DNA of 64,000 bases, taken from assembly GCF_026247885.1 (NCBI RefSeq), contig NZ_CP110921.1, positions 2,723,001 through 2,787,000 on the forward strand. The letters run 5' to 3'. Positions 18,773-28,280 of this stretch are shown piece by piece. This stretch comes from Methylococcus mesophilus. GTDB taxonomy: Bacteria > Pseudomonadota > Gammaproteobacteria > Methylococcales > Methylococcaceae. The notes under the pieces are model-generated. The model was not told the DNA's origin. It searched no databases and saw only the letters and a program-made list of their open reading frames with translations. Each line of letters opens with the position of its first letter. The first letter of the stretch is position 1. The position numbers and the translations under genes were made by a program.

Positions 18773-19582
18773 TTAACCTCTGAAAAGCCGGCTCATGAAG
18801 CCTTTCTTTTCCGCCGCGACGAATCGGTGCGGTACGTCCTCGCCCAGATAGCGGCGTACGGCGTCATCATACGCCTGTCCCGCATCGCTTTTTTCGTCCA
18901 GGATCACCGGCGAACCCGCGTTGGAGGCGTTGAGCACGGCGCGGGAGTCCGGGATCACACCCAGAAGGTGCAGGGACAGGATCTCCTGAACGTCGTCCAC
19001 GCTGAGCATTTCGCCGATCTTGGCGCGCTGCGGCGAATAGCGGGTGAGCAGCAAATACTCCTTGATCGGCTCCTCGCCGGCTTCGGCCCGCCTCGATTTG
19101 GAGGCGAGGATGCCCAGCATGCGGTCCGAGTCGCGCACCGAGGAAACCTCGGGGTTGGTGACGACGATGGCGTCATCCGCGAAGTACATGGCCAGGGTGG
19201 CGCCGCGCTCGATGCCGGCGGGGGAGTCGCACACGACGTAGTCGAAGGTTTCGCCGAGCTCGTTGAGCACCCGTTCGACGCCTTCTTTCGTCAGGCTTTC
19301 CTTGTCCCGGGTTTGGGAGGCGGGAAGGATGAACAGGTTGTCGCAGCGCTTGTCCCGGATGAGGGCCTGGTTGAGGGTCGCTTCCTGGTTGATGACGTTG
19401 ACGAAATCGTAAACCACCCGGCGTTCGCAGCCCATGATGAGGTCCAGATTGCGCAAGCCGACGTCGAAATCGATCACTGCGGTACGAAAACCCTTGAGCG
19501 CAAGCCCCGTCGCGAAGGCTGCGCTGGTCGTGGTTTTTCCGACCCCGCCCTTTCCCGAGGTGACAACGATGATTCTGGCCAA
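18773..19582 (-). CDS. minD: Septum site-determining ATPase MinD
   Basis: A 269-residue ParA-family ATPase that recruits MinC to the membrane. The deviant Walker A G-K-G-G-V-G-K-T-T lies at residues 10-18, the switch I Asp in V-I-D-F-D-V-G-L-R-N-L-D, and a C-terminal amphipathic membrane helix ends F-M-S-R-L-F-R-G. It sits between minC (30 bases upstream) and minE. Confidence 0.97.
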   Translation of the reverse strand: MARIIVVTSGKGGVGKTTTSAAFATGLALKGFRTAVIDFDVGLRNLDLIMGCERRVVYDFVNVINQEATLNQALIRDKRCDNLFILPASQTRDKESLTKEGVERVLNELGETFDYVVCDSPAGIERGATLAMYFADDAIVVTNPEVSSVRDSDRMLGILASKSRRAEAGEEPIKEYLLLTRYSPQRAKIGEMLSVDDVQEILSLHLLGVIPDSRAVLNASNAGSPVILDEKSDAGQAYDDAVRRYLGEDVPHRFVAAEKKGFMSRLFRG

Positions 19583-19612
19583 ATTTCGATCCTCCCAATA
19601 TTCGTCTAAACG

Positions 19613-20353
19613 TCATAAATCCTGGATGATCAGCGCATTGTCCCGCAGCATGATCTGTACCGGCCTGCCGCGCACGGCGCCGTCGAGGTTCTCGCTGATC
19701 TTGTAGTGGCCGCCGATGGCGATCAGCTCGGCCTGAAGATCCATGCAGAAGATGCGGGCGTCGAGGTCGCCCTTGACGCCGGCCATGGCGCGGCCGCGGA
19801 GGGAGCCGTAGACATGGATGTTGCCGTCGGCCATCAGCTCCGCACCCGGGCTTACCGTGGCGATCACCACCAGATCGCCGTCGTTCGCATAGACCCGCTG
19901 GCCCGACCGGATCGGCTGGTCGATGATTTTTGTGCCTGGACGGGCGGGGCGAACCGCCTCATGGACAGGCTGAGAGTGTTCGACCGCCGGCGCGGCGGGC
20001 GCAGCCGGGTGCGATTCGTGATGCTTGCCTTCGGACAGCAGCGCCAGGCCCGCCGCGTCGGCCGCCGCGTTCTGCTCCGTATCGCCGCCGCGGACGCCCA
20101 CCGGCGTCAGCCCGCTCTGGCGAAGGACTTCCAGCAGGGCGCCGAAGTCGGGGACATGATCGCGTCCGGCCAATTCGTGCAGATCGAGAATGACCGGTGC
20201 ATGCCGGAAGAAGTCCGGGGCCTGCTGGACGCGGGCCGCAAGCAGGTCGGCGATGGCATCCGCGTCGTCGCTGATCAGCTTGAGCACGGGCAGATTGAAC
20301 GAGCCCGCGCGGATTTCGAAAGGAGTGTCGTGGGCTTGCGATGAGTCGAGCAT
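19613..20353 (-). CDS. minC: Septum site-determining protein MinC
   Basis: A 246-residue FtsZ polymerisation inhibitor. The N-terminal domain (about 1-105) is joined by an Ala/Pro/Glu/His-rich linker to the C-terminal beta-helix. The latter has the typical G-Q-R-V-Y-A, D-L-V-V-I-A and H-V-Y-G-S-L-R-G-R-A-M-A-G repeats, which bind MinD. It is the first gene of minCDE; its promoter should lie in the 85 bases before 20439. Confidence 0.95.
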   Translation of the reverse strand: MLDSSQAHDTPFEIRAGSFNLPVLKLISDDADAIADLLAARVQQAPDFFRHAPVILDLHELAGRDHVPDFGALLEVLRQSGLTPVGVRGGDTEQNAAADAAGLALLSEGKHHESHPAAPAAPAVEHSQPVHEAVRPARPGTKIIDQPIRSGQRVYANDGDLVVIATVSPGAELMADGNIHVYGSLRGRAMAGVKGDLDARIFCMDLQAELIAIGGHYKISENLDGAVRGRPVQIMLRDNALIIQDL

Positions 20354-20438
20354 GTTGTGCCGCGGTAGGGGGAGGGGTGCTTGATCAGGTAGATTCTTGA
20401 AATTCTAACATTGCGCTCATCGACCGCCCACGCTTGAG

Positions 20439-21089
20439 TTACGGCGTCGCCGGAGCGGCCGGCTCCGGGGGGTCTTTTCTAAGGTGAAGGAGCGTGAACA
20501 GCCCCATCGGCGGCAGTGTCTGCCGGCGGACTTCATGCAGCGAAGTGTGGGCGAGAATCTCGTCCATCGCCATGTCGGGACGCCAGCCGAGTTTGTGGGA
20601 CAGCGGCGACAGCAGGGCTTCGAAATGCCGGCGGGCGCCCCCCTTATCCGCCGCGAAATGGTTGACGATGATGACGTCCCCGCCGGGTTTGCAGACACGC
20701 TCGATTTCGCGCAGCACCCGTTGCGGTTCGGGCACCACCGACATCACGTAAGCGGCGACGACGGCGTCGAAATAGTCGTCGGGGAATGCCATCTCGCGCG
20801 CGTCCATGATTTCGAGCCGAGCCACATGATTCAGGCTCTTGCGGTGCACCCGCTTGCGGGCACGCTCCAGCATGTGGGGCGAGATGTCGATGCCGTGTAC
20901 CTGGTGTTCCTTTCGGTAGAACGGCAGGCTGATGCCGGTGCCTACGCCCACTTCCAGGATGCGGCCGGGACGGCGGTTGGTGAGGTGCGCGGCGAGCGAG
21001 CGTCCGCGAAAGTTCAAAAGCCAGCCGAAAGTATGATCGTAGACCGGCGCGTAGCGCGCATAGGACCTCAAGATGTGTTCCAGTTGCAC
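20439..21089 (-). CDS. SAM-dependent methyltransferase, PmtA-like
   Basis: A 216-residue class I methyltransferase. The SAM-binding motif I is I-L-E-V-G-V-G-T-G near residue 45, followed by G-I-D-I-S-P-H-M-L. The N-terminal R-S-Y-A-R-Y-A-P-V-Y-D and overall size resemble bacterial phosphatidylethanolamine N-methyltransferase (PmtA), which makes phosphatidylcholine. Methanotrophs with internal membranes contain methylated phospholipids, so this fits. UbiE-like quinone methylation is an alternative, suggested by nearby ubiD. It is a single gene between minC and a divergent small gene. Confidence 0.75.
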   Translation of the reverse strand: MQLEHILRSYARYAPVYDHTFGWLLNFRGRSLAAHLTNRRPGRILEVGVGTGISLPFYRKEHQVHGIDISPHMLERARKRVHRKSLNHVARLEIMDAREMAFPDDYFDAVVAAYVMSVVPEPQRVLREIERVCKPGGDVIIVNHFAADKGGARRHFEALLSPLSHKLGWRPDMAMDEILAHTSLHEVRRQTLPPMGLFTLLHLRKDPPEPAAPATP

Positions 21090-21273
21090 GAGTTTCCTCT
21101 TAATTGGGCTGAACCGAAGCGTGGGAAATGCCGCCCTCGTCCCAGGCGGTTCTTATGGGATACGGGCGGGAATTATACCTGTGCGACGCGATCGTTGCCG
21201 GTTTGCCGTCATCGCCACGCCCAACCAATTCCGATACCATACCGGCCGATATCCATCAGCTCCTCACAGGAAT

Positions 21274-21519
21274 ATGAGTAAAGTCATCGAGATCAAGATC
21301 GGTTCGGAACCCCAGTCCCTCGTCGCGAAGGCGGAGAAAGCGGCGCGCGAGAAAGGCATGGAGTTCTCCGGCGACGAGACCACCGGCTGTTTCAGCGGCA
21401 ATGGCGTGGATGGTGTTTACGAATTCAGGGGGGACCTCCTGGCCATCACGATCACGAAGAAGCCATTCGTATTGCCTTGGGCAGTGATCGAAGCGAGCGT
21501 GAAGAGTTTTTTCGCCTGA
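21274..21519 (+). CDS. Small conserved-looking protein of unknown function
   Basis: This 81-residue protein starts at the ATG at 21274, preceded by a purine-rich C-A-G-G-A-A ribosome site; the longer open frame from 21073 lacks protein character. It is predicted alpha/beta, with a basic N-terminal half and a C-terminus ending K-P-F-V-L-P-W-A-V-I-E-A-S-V-K-S-F-F-A. I do not recognise its family with certainty; it resembles small proteins often annotated as polyhydroxyalkanoate granule-associated or hypothetical. It lies 27 bases upstream of ubiD on the same strand and may be cotranscribed. Confidence 0.6.
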   Translation: MSKVIEIKIGSEPQSLVAKAEKAAREKGMEFSGDETTGCFSGNGVDGVYEFRGDLLAITITKKPFVLPWAVIEASVKSFFA

Positions 21520-21546
21520 CCGTGCGCCCTTGTCGATAAACGGGCC

Positions 21547-23043
21547 ATGACGCGGAGCGGCGCAAAATACCGGGATCTGAGGGATTTCATCGGCCGGCTC
21601 GAGGCGGACGGAGAACTCAGGCGCATCGGTGCGGCGGTGGACCCGAATCTAGAGATCACCGAAATCTGCGACCGCACGCTGAAGGCGGAAGGTCCAGCCC
21701 TGCTGTTCGAACATCCCAAAGGTTCTTCGATCCCCTTGTTGGGCAATCTGTTCGGCACCCCGCGCCGGGTGGCGTTGGGGATGGGGGAGACCTCGGTCGG
21801 GGCACTGCGGGATGTGGGCAGGCTGCTCGCATCGCTGAAGGAGCCCGAGCCGCCCAAAGGCATGCGGGATGCTTTCGAGAAGATGCCGCTGTACCGCCAG
21901 GTGCTCCACATGGCGCCGAAAGCGGTCCGCAATGCGCCCTGCCAGCAGGAGGTGGCGCGCGGCAGCGAAATCGACCTCGGCCGCTATCCGATCCAGACCT
22001 GCTGGCCGGGCGACGCCGGGCCGCTGATCACCTGGCCGCTGGTCATCACCCGCGGGCCACACAAGGCGCGGCAGAACCTCGGCATTTACCGCCAGCAGGT
22101 CATCGACCGCAACAAGACCATCATGCGCTGGCTGGCCCACCGCGGGGGAGCCTTGGACTTCCGCGATTGGCAGGAAGCCCGGCCCGGCGAGCCTTTCCCG
22201 GTGGCCGTGGCCCTGGGGGCCGATCCCGCCACGGTGCTGGGGGCGGTCACGCCGGTGCCGGATGCGCTGTCCGAATACGGCTTCGCCGGACTCTTGCGGG
22301 GTGCCAGGACGGAAGTCGCACCCTGCCTCCTGAGCGATCTGCAGGTGCCCGCCAGTGCCGAAATCGTGCTGGAGGGGTTCCTGTATCCCGGCGAGACGGC
22401 GCCGGAAGGCCCGTTCGGCGATCACACCGGGTATTACAACGAGGTTGAATCGTTCCCGGTCTTCACCATCGAATGCATTACCCAGAGGCATTCGCCGATC
22501 TACCACAGTACCTATACCGGAAGGCCCCCCGACGAACCCGCAGTGCTGGGCGTGGCGCTCAACGAAGTGTTCGTGCCCATCCTGCAGAAGCAGTTTCCCG
22601 AGATCGTGGACTTTTACCTGCCGCCGGAAGGCTGTTCCTATCGCCTGGCCGTGGTGAGCATGAGAAAGCAATATCCCGGCCACGCCAAGCGGGTAATGTT
22701 CGGCGTGTGGTCGTTTCTGCGCCAGTTCATGTACACCAAGTTCGTGATCGTGGTCGACGACGATGTCGATGCCAGGGACTGGAAGGACGTGGTCTGGGCG
22801 ATGACGACGCGGATGGACCCGGCCCGGGATCTCGCGCTGATCGAAAACACCCCAATCGACTACCTGGATTTCGCCTCCCCGGTCTCGGGCCTGGGCTCGA
22901 AGGTCGGGTTCGACGCCACCAACAAGTGGCCGGGCGAAACCAGCCGGGAATGGGGACGGCCTATCGTCATGGAGGCGGCGGTACGGCGCCGGGTGGACGA
23001 AATCTGGGATTCGCTGGGGATTTTCGCCGGCAGCCGGGGCTGA
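21547..23043 (+). CDS. ubiD: UbiD family decarboxylase (ubiquinone biosynthesis)
   Basis: A 498-residue prenylated-FMN-dependent decarboxylase that removes the carboxyl group of 3-polyprenyl-4-hydroxybenzoate. Family motifs include the N-terminal R-D-F-I[12 protein letters not shown], N-L-G-I-Y-R-Q-Q-V near residue 180, and [12 protein letters not shown] near 284-295, which contains the active-site Glu region. Length matches E. coli UbiD. The prenyl-FMN synthase UbiX is not in the window. Confidence 0.95.
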   Translation: MTRSGAKYRDLRDFIGRLEADGELRRIGAAVDPNLEITEICDRTLKAEGPALLFEHPKGSSIPLLGNLFGTPRRVALGMGETSVGALRDVGRLLASLKEPEPPKGMRDAFEKMPLYRQVLHMAPKAVRNAPCQQEVARGSEIDLGRYPIQTCWPGDAGPLITWPLVITRGPHKARQNLGIYRQQVIDRNKTIMRWLAHRGGALDFRDWQEARPGEPFPVAVALGADPATVLGAVTPVPDALSEYGFAGLLRGARTEVAPCLLSDLQVPASAEIVLEGFLYPGETAPEGPFGDHTGYYNEVESFPVFTIECITQRHSPIYHSTYTGRPPDEPAVLGVALNEVFVPILQKQFPEIVDFYLPPEGCSYRLAVVSMRKQYPGHAKRVMFGVWSFLRQFMYTKFVIVVDDDVDARDWKDVVWAMTTRMDPARDLALIENTPIDYLDFASPVSGLGSKVGFDATNKWPGETSREWGRPIVMEAAVRRRVDEIWDSLGIFAGSRG

Positions 23044-23068
23044 GACGGTCCCGGCGGGCAGGGCGCTG

Positions 23069-24343
23069 TCAGTCCAGCGTTTCGGTTTCCAGGCCGGCGG
23101 GTTCGGATTCGCCGCTGGGATTCTGTTCGATCTGGGCGACGACTTCGTTCGACGCCAGCAGCAGCCCGCGGCGGAAACAGGTGCAGGCCGCCGCGGTGTC
23201 GTTTTGCCGCAGAAGCAGGTCGCCCATGAGCTGGCAGGCTTCGACGCTCGGTTCGATGCTCAGACTCTGTTCCAGATAGCGCAGGGCGGGTTCGATCTGT
23301 CCGGCGCGCACGGCAAGTTTGCCGAGCACCCGCAGCAGCACGGTGTCGTTCCCATGCCGGATTAGCCATTTCTCGGCCTGGGCAAGTTGCTGTCCGGCAT
23401 CGGAAGCCGAGATGCAGCCGTAGAGCACCAGCAGGGTTTCATTCCAGTCGCGGTCCAGGCTGGCGCGCACGGCAGGTTCGATCTCCCATCCGGCGCCGGC
23501 GTCGATCATGGCCGCGAAATACAGCGATTCGATACCGGTTGCCCTCCGGATGTGGCCGGGGATGTTTTCCCAAAGCTTCTGCAGGCGGGAGGTATCGCCC
23601 GATGCCGCGTGCTGTTTCAGCAGGGCGCTGTAGGTCTCGGTCTCCAGCAGCTTGATCTCCGCCTCCATCATTACCTTGTTGGTGTGGAGGCTGGGAATGA
23701 GATTGCGCAAGCCTTCCCAGTCTTCCACCTGGGCATAGGCCTGGTGGAGCAGCCTCAGCACGGACGCGTGAGTAGGGGCGATCCGGTTGAGCTGCGAGAG
23801 CGATTCCAGGGCTTGGTCGAACTGTTTGTCCGAGAGTTGCAGTTCCGCGCGGGTGAGGCCGATGGCGATTTCCGCTTCGGGCATGGTTTCATGGGCCAGT
23901 TTGAGATATTCATCGCGCTGCTCGGGCGCGCCGCGCGAGTGCGCCGCCCGGGCCGCGGTCAGGTAATTGATCAGGGGAACGCCGCTGTCGGCCGCGTGGC
24001 GGATGAGCGTCTTCTCGGCCTTTTCCCAGTTGCCTTCGGCGGATTCGATCAGGCCCGTGATGAGCGCTTCCTGGGATTGCCGGCTGCGCTTCATGCCGCC
24101 GCGTTTCCTGAGTATCCGCGGCAGCCGCAAGGCATGGATGACCAGGCGGATGATGGCATAGAACAGGATGAAGGCCAGCGTGAGAGCGCCGGCGAGTATC
24201 ACCAGCGAAGATTCCAGTGTCCAGGGGCCGTAGCCGATGATGACGTAGCCGGGATCGCCCTGGGCCAGGAAATGGTCATAGACGTAATACGCCGCCCCGG
24301 CGACGAGGGCCAGGATCGCGGCCGCGATGGCGAGCCTCCTCAC
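23069..24343 (-). CDS. hemY: HemY-like membrane TPR protein of the heme operon
   Basis: A 424-residue protein with two N-terminal membrane helices (about 5-25 and 45-68), the HemY signature G-x-W-x-x-E-x-S-L between them, and a long helical TPR region. It is the proteobacterial 'HemY' of unknown role in heme synthesis, not protoporphyrinogen oxidase. Its start overlaps the stop of the HemD-HemX gene by four bases, so it is the third gene of hemC-hemDX-hemY. It converges with ubiD. Confidence 0.9.
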   Translation of the reverse strand: MRRLAIAAAILALVAGAAYYVYDHFLAQGDPGYVIIGYGPWTLESSLVILAGALTLAFILFYAIIRLVIHALRLPRILRKRGGMKRSRQSQEALITGLIESAEGNWEKAEKTLIRHAADSGVPLINYLTAARAAHSRGAPEQRDEYLKLAHETMPEAEIAIGLTRAELQLSDKQFDQALESLSQLNRIAPTHASVLRLLHQAYAQVEDWEGLRNLIPSLHTNKVMMEAEIKLLETETYSALLKQHAASGDTSRLQKLWENIPGHIRRATGIESLYFAAMIDAGAGWEIEPAVRASLDRDWNETLLVLYGCISASDAGQQLAQAEKWLIRHGNDTVLLRVLGKLAVRAGQIEPALRYLEQSLSIEPSVEACQLMGDLLLRQNDTAAACTCFRRGLLLASNEVVAQIEQNPSGESEPAGLETETLD

Positions 24344-26397
24344 GGTTTGCCCCCCGGCGCTTCGCTTCCGGGAGAGGCGGCAGGCGCGGTCGTACTTGCC
24401 GGCGTGACGGCATCGGTTTCGAGCCGCAGTTTTTCAATGTTGCGGAGCAAAGCGAGCGATCTGCTGATATCGGGGAAGGAAGCCTTGAGCTGGACGCCGG
24501 CCATGGCCCGGAGGTCGCCCGAAATGTCCTTGAAGGCGGGGGAGTCGCGGTCGAAGTTTTCGGTCAGCCAGGCGTTTGCGGATTCCAGGTTGCTGTGGAA
24601 CAGCGCATCGTCGCCGCGCAAAAGGGAGGTGCGGGTCATCTCCAGTTTGAGCAGCAGGATTTCCCGGAGGCCGGCGGCTTCCTGCGGAGTCAGGACGGCA
24701 TGCATGGGGCGGTCGCTGCGGCGTACGGTGACCAGTCCCTTGAGCTGCTCGAGGGTGGAGTCGACGGCATCGCCGGTTTCGGCCTCCGGCGATTTTGCCT
24801 TTGGCGTCTCCCGCGGTTCCTTCGACATGTCGGGATGCGGCAGGAACAACGGCAGCTCCCGCGTCTTGGCTTCAATCGCCAGCAGCTTGGCCGACAGCCC
24901 AACCACATCGGGCGCCTGGAAGGCTTCGATCCGATTGATTTCTTCCGCCAGCGCTTCCCGCACCTTGAACACGCTCGGGTCGCCACTGTCGTGCAGGCGC
25001 TGGTCCGCGGCCTGCATGGCTTCGAGCACGGATTTGACGTCTCCGCTCAGGTGCAGCTTTTGGTTGGCGATGCCTAAAAGATATTCGGCGTCGGCGATCA
25101 GAACGTCGCTGTGGGTCCGGCTCAGCTGGCGCTGGATGGTCTGGATGGATTGCGCCAGTTCTTTGCGCGCATCTTCGAGTTTCTGGCCGAAGTCGGCGGA
25201 TTGCTCGCCGAGCAGGCGCTCCAGCTTGCTGTCTTCGGTACCGAGCTGGGACTGCAGCGTGGCGAACTGGGAATGCAGGGTGGCGAGCTGGGTCTGCAGG
25301 CTGCTGACCTGGCGGCTGAGCTCCAGCACGTGCAGGTCGCCCTTGTTCAGTTCGCCGCCCAGGCCTTCCTGCTTGGAGCGCAGTTCCTGGATCAGGAAAT
25401 AGCCTGCGGTGGCCAGCAGCAGTATGACGACCAGCATCGAGTAGCCCAGCCAGGCGGCAACCCGCGATCTGCGCGGCGGATGCGCCGGAGCCGGGGCGAC
25501 GGCGCTTTCGTTCGGACGTTGTGGGTCTTCCCCGGCTGCCGGTCGTTGCACCGCGTCGGTCATTTGTTTTGCTTCCTCGGCCAATGGCTTATCCCCGTCG
25601 TTTGGCGCGGCGCGCGAGGATGCCAGATGGGCGGCGACATCCTTCAGGGCTTTCAGCACGGCCGCGTCCGACGCTGTGTCGGCTACGCTCACGTGCCGGA
25701 AACCCAGCGATCCGGCTTGATTTTTCAATCGTTCGCTGATGACGACCAGCGGCGTCTCGATCAGGCACGGCCGGTCCTCCGATGGAACCAGGCTGTACAG
25801 GTGCTCGATGGCTTCGCCGCTGGTGGCGGTCAGAATGTCGAACCCGGCCGTCCGCAAGCCGTCGATCAGGGTTTCGGCGCCCGTGTGCACCGGCACCCGC
25901 CGATACAGCTCGGCATACTGGACCAGTGCGCCGCGTTCGACAAGCCGCTCTTTGAGCGTTTCCCGCCCGCCCTCGCCCCGCACGATCAATATCCGCCGGC
26001 CCACGACGTCCTGCATCGCCGGCATATCCAGCAGTCCTTCCGAATTCGATTGCGACTCCGGAATGAGGTCCGCGGTGATCCCGGTTTCGAGCAAAGCATC
26101 GGCCGTGGCTTGGCCGATGCCGGCGATGCGCGGCCTGGCGTCGTCCGGTTGAAGTGCGCCGAGTGCTCTGGCCTGGTTCACCGCATTGGCGCTGACGAAG
26201 ATCCACCAGTCCCAATCCGCCACCTGCTGAAGGAGAGCCGCTCCTTCCGCCGCCCGCGTGCTCGGCTCGATGTCGAGCAGGGGGAAACGAACGGCGTTGC
26301 CGCCAGCCGCGTCGATCAGCCGGCACAACGGTTCGGCCTGATCCTTCGGTCGCGTGACAAGGATGCGCATACCCGACAAGGAGGGAGGCGTGCTCAT
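24340..26397 (-). CDS. hemD: Fused uroporphyrinogen-III synthase and HemX-like protein
   Basis: One continuous 685-residue frame. Residues 1 to about 260 are uroporphyrinogen-III synthase (HemD), starting with M-R-I-L-V-T-R-P-x-x-Q-A near residue 10; this enzyme closes and inverts ring D of the tetrapyrrole. A low-complexity linker (about 265-310) leads to one membrane helix (about 320-340), then a Gln/Leu-rich coiled coil and the HemX domain. In E. coli hemD and hemX are separate genes; here they are joined in frame with no sign of an internal start. HemX function is unknown. It lies five bases after hemC. Confidence 0.92.
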   Translation of the reverse strand: MSTPPSLSGMRILVTRPKDQAEPLCRLIDAAGGNAVRFPLLDIEPSTRAAEGAALLQQVADWDWWIFVSANAVNQARALGALQPDDARPRIAGIGQATADALLETGITADLIPESQSNSEGLLDMPAMQDVVGRRILIVRGEGGRETLKERLVERGALVQYAELYRRVPVHTGAETLIDGLRTAGFDILTATSGEAIEHLYSLVPSEDRPCLIETPLVVISERLKNQAGSLGFRHVSVADTASDAAVLKALKDVAAHLASSRAAPNDGDKPLAEEAKQMTDAVQRPAAGEDPQRPNESAVAPAPAHPPRRSRVAAWLGYSMLVVILLLATAGYFLIQELRSKQEGLGGELNKGDLHVLELSRQVSSLQTQLATLHSQFATLQSQLGTEDSKLERLLGEQSADFGQKLEDARKELAQSIQTIQRQLSRTHSDVLIADAEYLLGIANQKLHLSGDVKSVLEAMQAADQRLHDSGDPSVFKVREALAEEINRIEAFQAPDVVGLSAKLLAIEAKTRELPLFLPHPDMSKEPRETPKAKSPEAETGDAVDSTLEQLKGLVTVRRSDRPMHAVLTPQEAAGLREILLLKLEMTRTSLLRGDDALFHSNLESANAWLTENFDRDSPAFKDISGDLRAMAGVQLKASFPDISRSLALLRNIEKLRLETDAVTPASTTAPAASPGSEAPGGKP

Positions 26398-26402
26398 CGT
26401 CG

Positions 26403-27335
26403 TCAGGGAGTGGCGTAAATGCGGCGGAGTATTTCATCCGCGCCCTGTCCGAGCAGATCCTCGGCGACCCGTTCTCCCAGCCCCTCGGCAGCGGACAGGT
26501 GACCGGTGGCTTCGGCGCGGATGATGCCCGAGCCGTCCGGATTGCCGACCAGCCCCCGCAAGCGCAGGGTGTCGCCTTCGAGCTGGGCGAAGCCGGCGAT
26601 CGGTACCTGGCAGCCGCCATTGAGGCGCCGGTTCATGGCCCGCTCGGCCAGGACGCACCATGCGGTGGGCGGATGATGCAGCGGTTCCAGCAGGGCGTTG
26701 GTATGGGCATCGCCGCTCCTGCACTCCACCCCGATCGCGCCTTGGCCGATGGCAGGGAGGCTGTGTTCCGGCGCCAGCGTCTGGGCGATACGTTCCTGGA
26801 AGCCGAGCCGCTTCAGGCCGGCGGCGGCGAGCACGATCGCGTCGAATTCGCCCGCGTCCAGCTTGGCGAGGCGGGTGTTGACGTTGCCCCGCAGATCGTA
26901 CAGCGTGCAGGCGGGAAGGCGGGATTTGATCTGGCACTGGCGCCGCAGGCTGGAGGTGCCGATGCGGGCGTCGGCCGGGAGTTCCTCGAAGTTCCGGTAG
27001 CGGTTGGAGACCAGGGCATCGCGCGGGTCTTCGCGCTCCAGTATCGCGGCGAGATGGAGCCCTTCGGGAAATTCGACCGGCACGTCCTTCATGGAGTGGA
27101 CCGCAATGTCGGCTCTGTCCTCGAGCATGCCCTGTTCCAGTTCCTTCACGAACAGCCCCTTGCCGCCCACTTTTGCGAGGGGGGCGTCGAGCAGCTTGTC
27201 GCCCCGGGTGGTCATCCCGACCAGTTCGACCCGGAGGCCGGGGTGGGCTGCCTGAAGGCGGGAGGCGACGTATTCCGCCTGCCACAAAGCCAGCGGGCTC
27301 TTGCGGGTCGCTATGCGTAGGAGGTGACTGGCCAC
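26403..27335 (-). CDS. hemC: Porphobilinogen deaminase (hydroxymethylbilane synthase)
   Basis: A 310-residue enzyme that polymerises four porphobilinogens. It starts with [25 protein letters not shown] near residue 60 and H-S-M-K-D-V-P with the catalytic Asp near 85 are present, and the cofactor-binding Cys is in G-V-E-C-R near 240. It is the first gene of the heme operon and is read leftwards into hemDX; the promoter should lie upstream of 27335. Confidence 0.96.
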   Translation of the reverse strand: MASHLLRIATRKSPLALWQAEYVASRLQAAHPGLRVELVGMTTRGDKLLDAPLAKVGGKGLFVKELEQGMLEDRADIAVHSMKDVPVEFPEGLHLAAILEREDPRDALVSNRYRNFEELPADARIGTSSLRRQCQIKSRLPACTLYDLRGNVNTRLAKLDAGEFDAIVLAAAGLKRLGFQERIAQTLAPEHSLPAIGQGAIGVECRSGDAHTNALLEPLHHPPTAWCVLAERAMNRRLNGGCQVPIAGFAQLEGDTLRLRGLVGNPDGSGIIRAEATGHLSAAEGLGERVAEDLLGQGADEILRRIYATP

Positions 27336-27436
27336 GGTTGAAGGAAAACCCGGAAAGATGATCCGCGCATTTTAACAGATCGCAATTTGCAGGGCCGAAA
27401 TCATGGTGCCAATCTTCCCCGCGGGTGGCGTCTCGG

Positions 27437-27931
27437 TCAGCGTTCGGTGTTCCACCATTGCAGCAGACTGAAGGCGCCCAGGCCCAGGAAGCAGATCAGT
27501 ACCCAGGCGGGCATGCTCATACCGAGGAAAGTCCAGTCCACCTTGGCGCAATCGCCGGTGCCGCTCAGCATCGCCTTGAGGGTGTCGCCGAGCGGGAAAT
27601 TCCGGAACATGTAGCTCAGGCCGGGGCCGCATTCGGGGACCTCCTCCGGCGGCAGGTGCATCAGCCAGACGTGGCGCCCGGAAATCGAGGCGCCGCCTAA
27701 AGCCGCGGCCGTACCCAGCACCGCGTATGCGCGGATTCCGGCGGAGCCCGGGCCGTGGAGCGCTGCGGCCAGAAAAACCAGCGCGACGGCCAGCACCATG
27801 ATGCGCTGCGAGATGCACAACGGGCAGGGCTCGAGCCCGCCGGAGAACTGGAAGTAAAGCGCAGCCGCCAACAGGGCGGCGCAGAACAGGAAGCCGAGGA
27901 AGAAACAGGTGCGGGCGCTGGGTATGGTCAT
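27437..27931 (-). CDS. dsbB: Disulfide bond formation protein DsbB
   Basis: A 164-residue inner-membrane protein with four helices that reoxidises DsbA and passes electrons to quinone. The first redox pair is C-P-L-C near residue 36, and the second loop has Cys in P-E-C-G-P near 101 and G-D-C near 127. Length is normal. It lies 30 bases downstream of the dodecin gene. Confidence 0.92.
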   Translation of the reverse strand: MTIPSARTCFFLGFLFCAALLAAALYFQFSGGLEPCPLCISQRIMVLAVALVFLAAALHGPGSAGIRAYAVLGTAAALGGASISGRHVWLMHLPPEEVPECGPGLSYMFRNFPLGDTLKAMLSGTGDCAKVDWTFLGMSMPAWVLICFLGLGAFSLLQWWNTER

Positions 27932-27961
27932 GAGCTTTGAAGCAACAGAGAAAAGGAGTCT

Positions 27962-28171
27962 TCAATCTTCGATTCGAAAGCCCACTTTCAGCATGACCTG
28001 GAAATGGGCGACCTCGCCGTCGACGATATGGCCGCGGGTTTGGACGACTTCGAACCAGTTCATGTGGCGCAGGGTCTTCCCGGCTTTGGCTATGGCCGTG
28101 CGGATCGCATCGTCGGTGCTGACTGTGGACGAGCCGACGATTTCGATGACCTTGTAGACGTGATCGGGCAT
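27962..28171 (-). CDS. Dodecin family flavin-binding protein
   Basis: A 69-residue protein with the dodecin fold pattern. V-Y-K-V-I-E-I-V-G-S-S begins strand one; D-A-I-R-T-A-I-A-K-A follows as helix; W-F-E-V-V-Q-T-R-G-H-I holds the flavin-stacking Trp and the Gln; and F-Q-V-M-L-K-V-G-F ends it. Dodecins form hollow 12-mers that store flavin or flavin breakdown products. A ribosome site G-G-A-G lies just upstream. Confidence 0.92.
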   Translation of the reverse strand: MPDHVYKVIEIVGSSTVSTDDAIRTAIAKAGKTLRHMNWFEVVQTRGHIVDGEVAHFQVMLKVGFRIED

Positions 28172-28280
28172 GGCTGTTCTCCAACGGAAGGTGGCTGAAA
28201 GGGCAGCTAGGCGGCCGGACCCCCGGTTTTCGCCGGTATTCTTATATCACACATCGGTGCGTTGGGCGTTGATCGAACGG

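Noticed and set aside
21073-21273. An N-terminal extension of the 81-residue protein
   Set aside because: The upstream part has no ribosome site at its start, overlaps the methyltransferase start and has no protein-like composition; the ATG at 21274 has a purine-rich site.
23387-25402. A 671-codon open frame on the + strand opposite hemY and hemDX
   Set aside because: The minus strand encodes recognisable HemY and HemX proteins over the same bases; the + strand product is low-complexity and Ser/Arg-rich.
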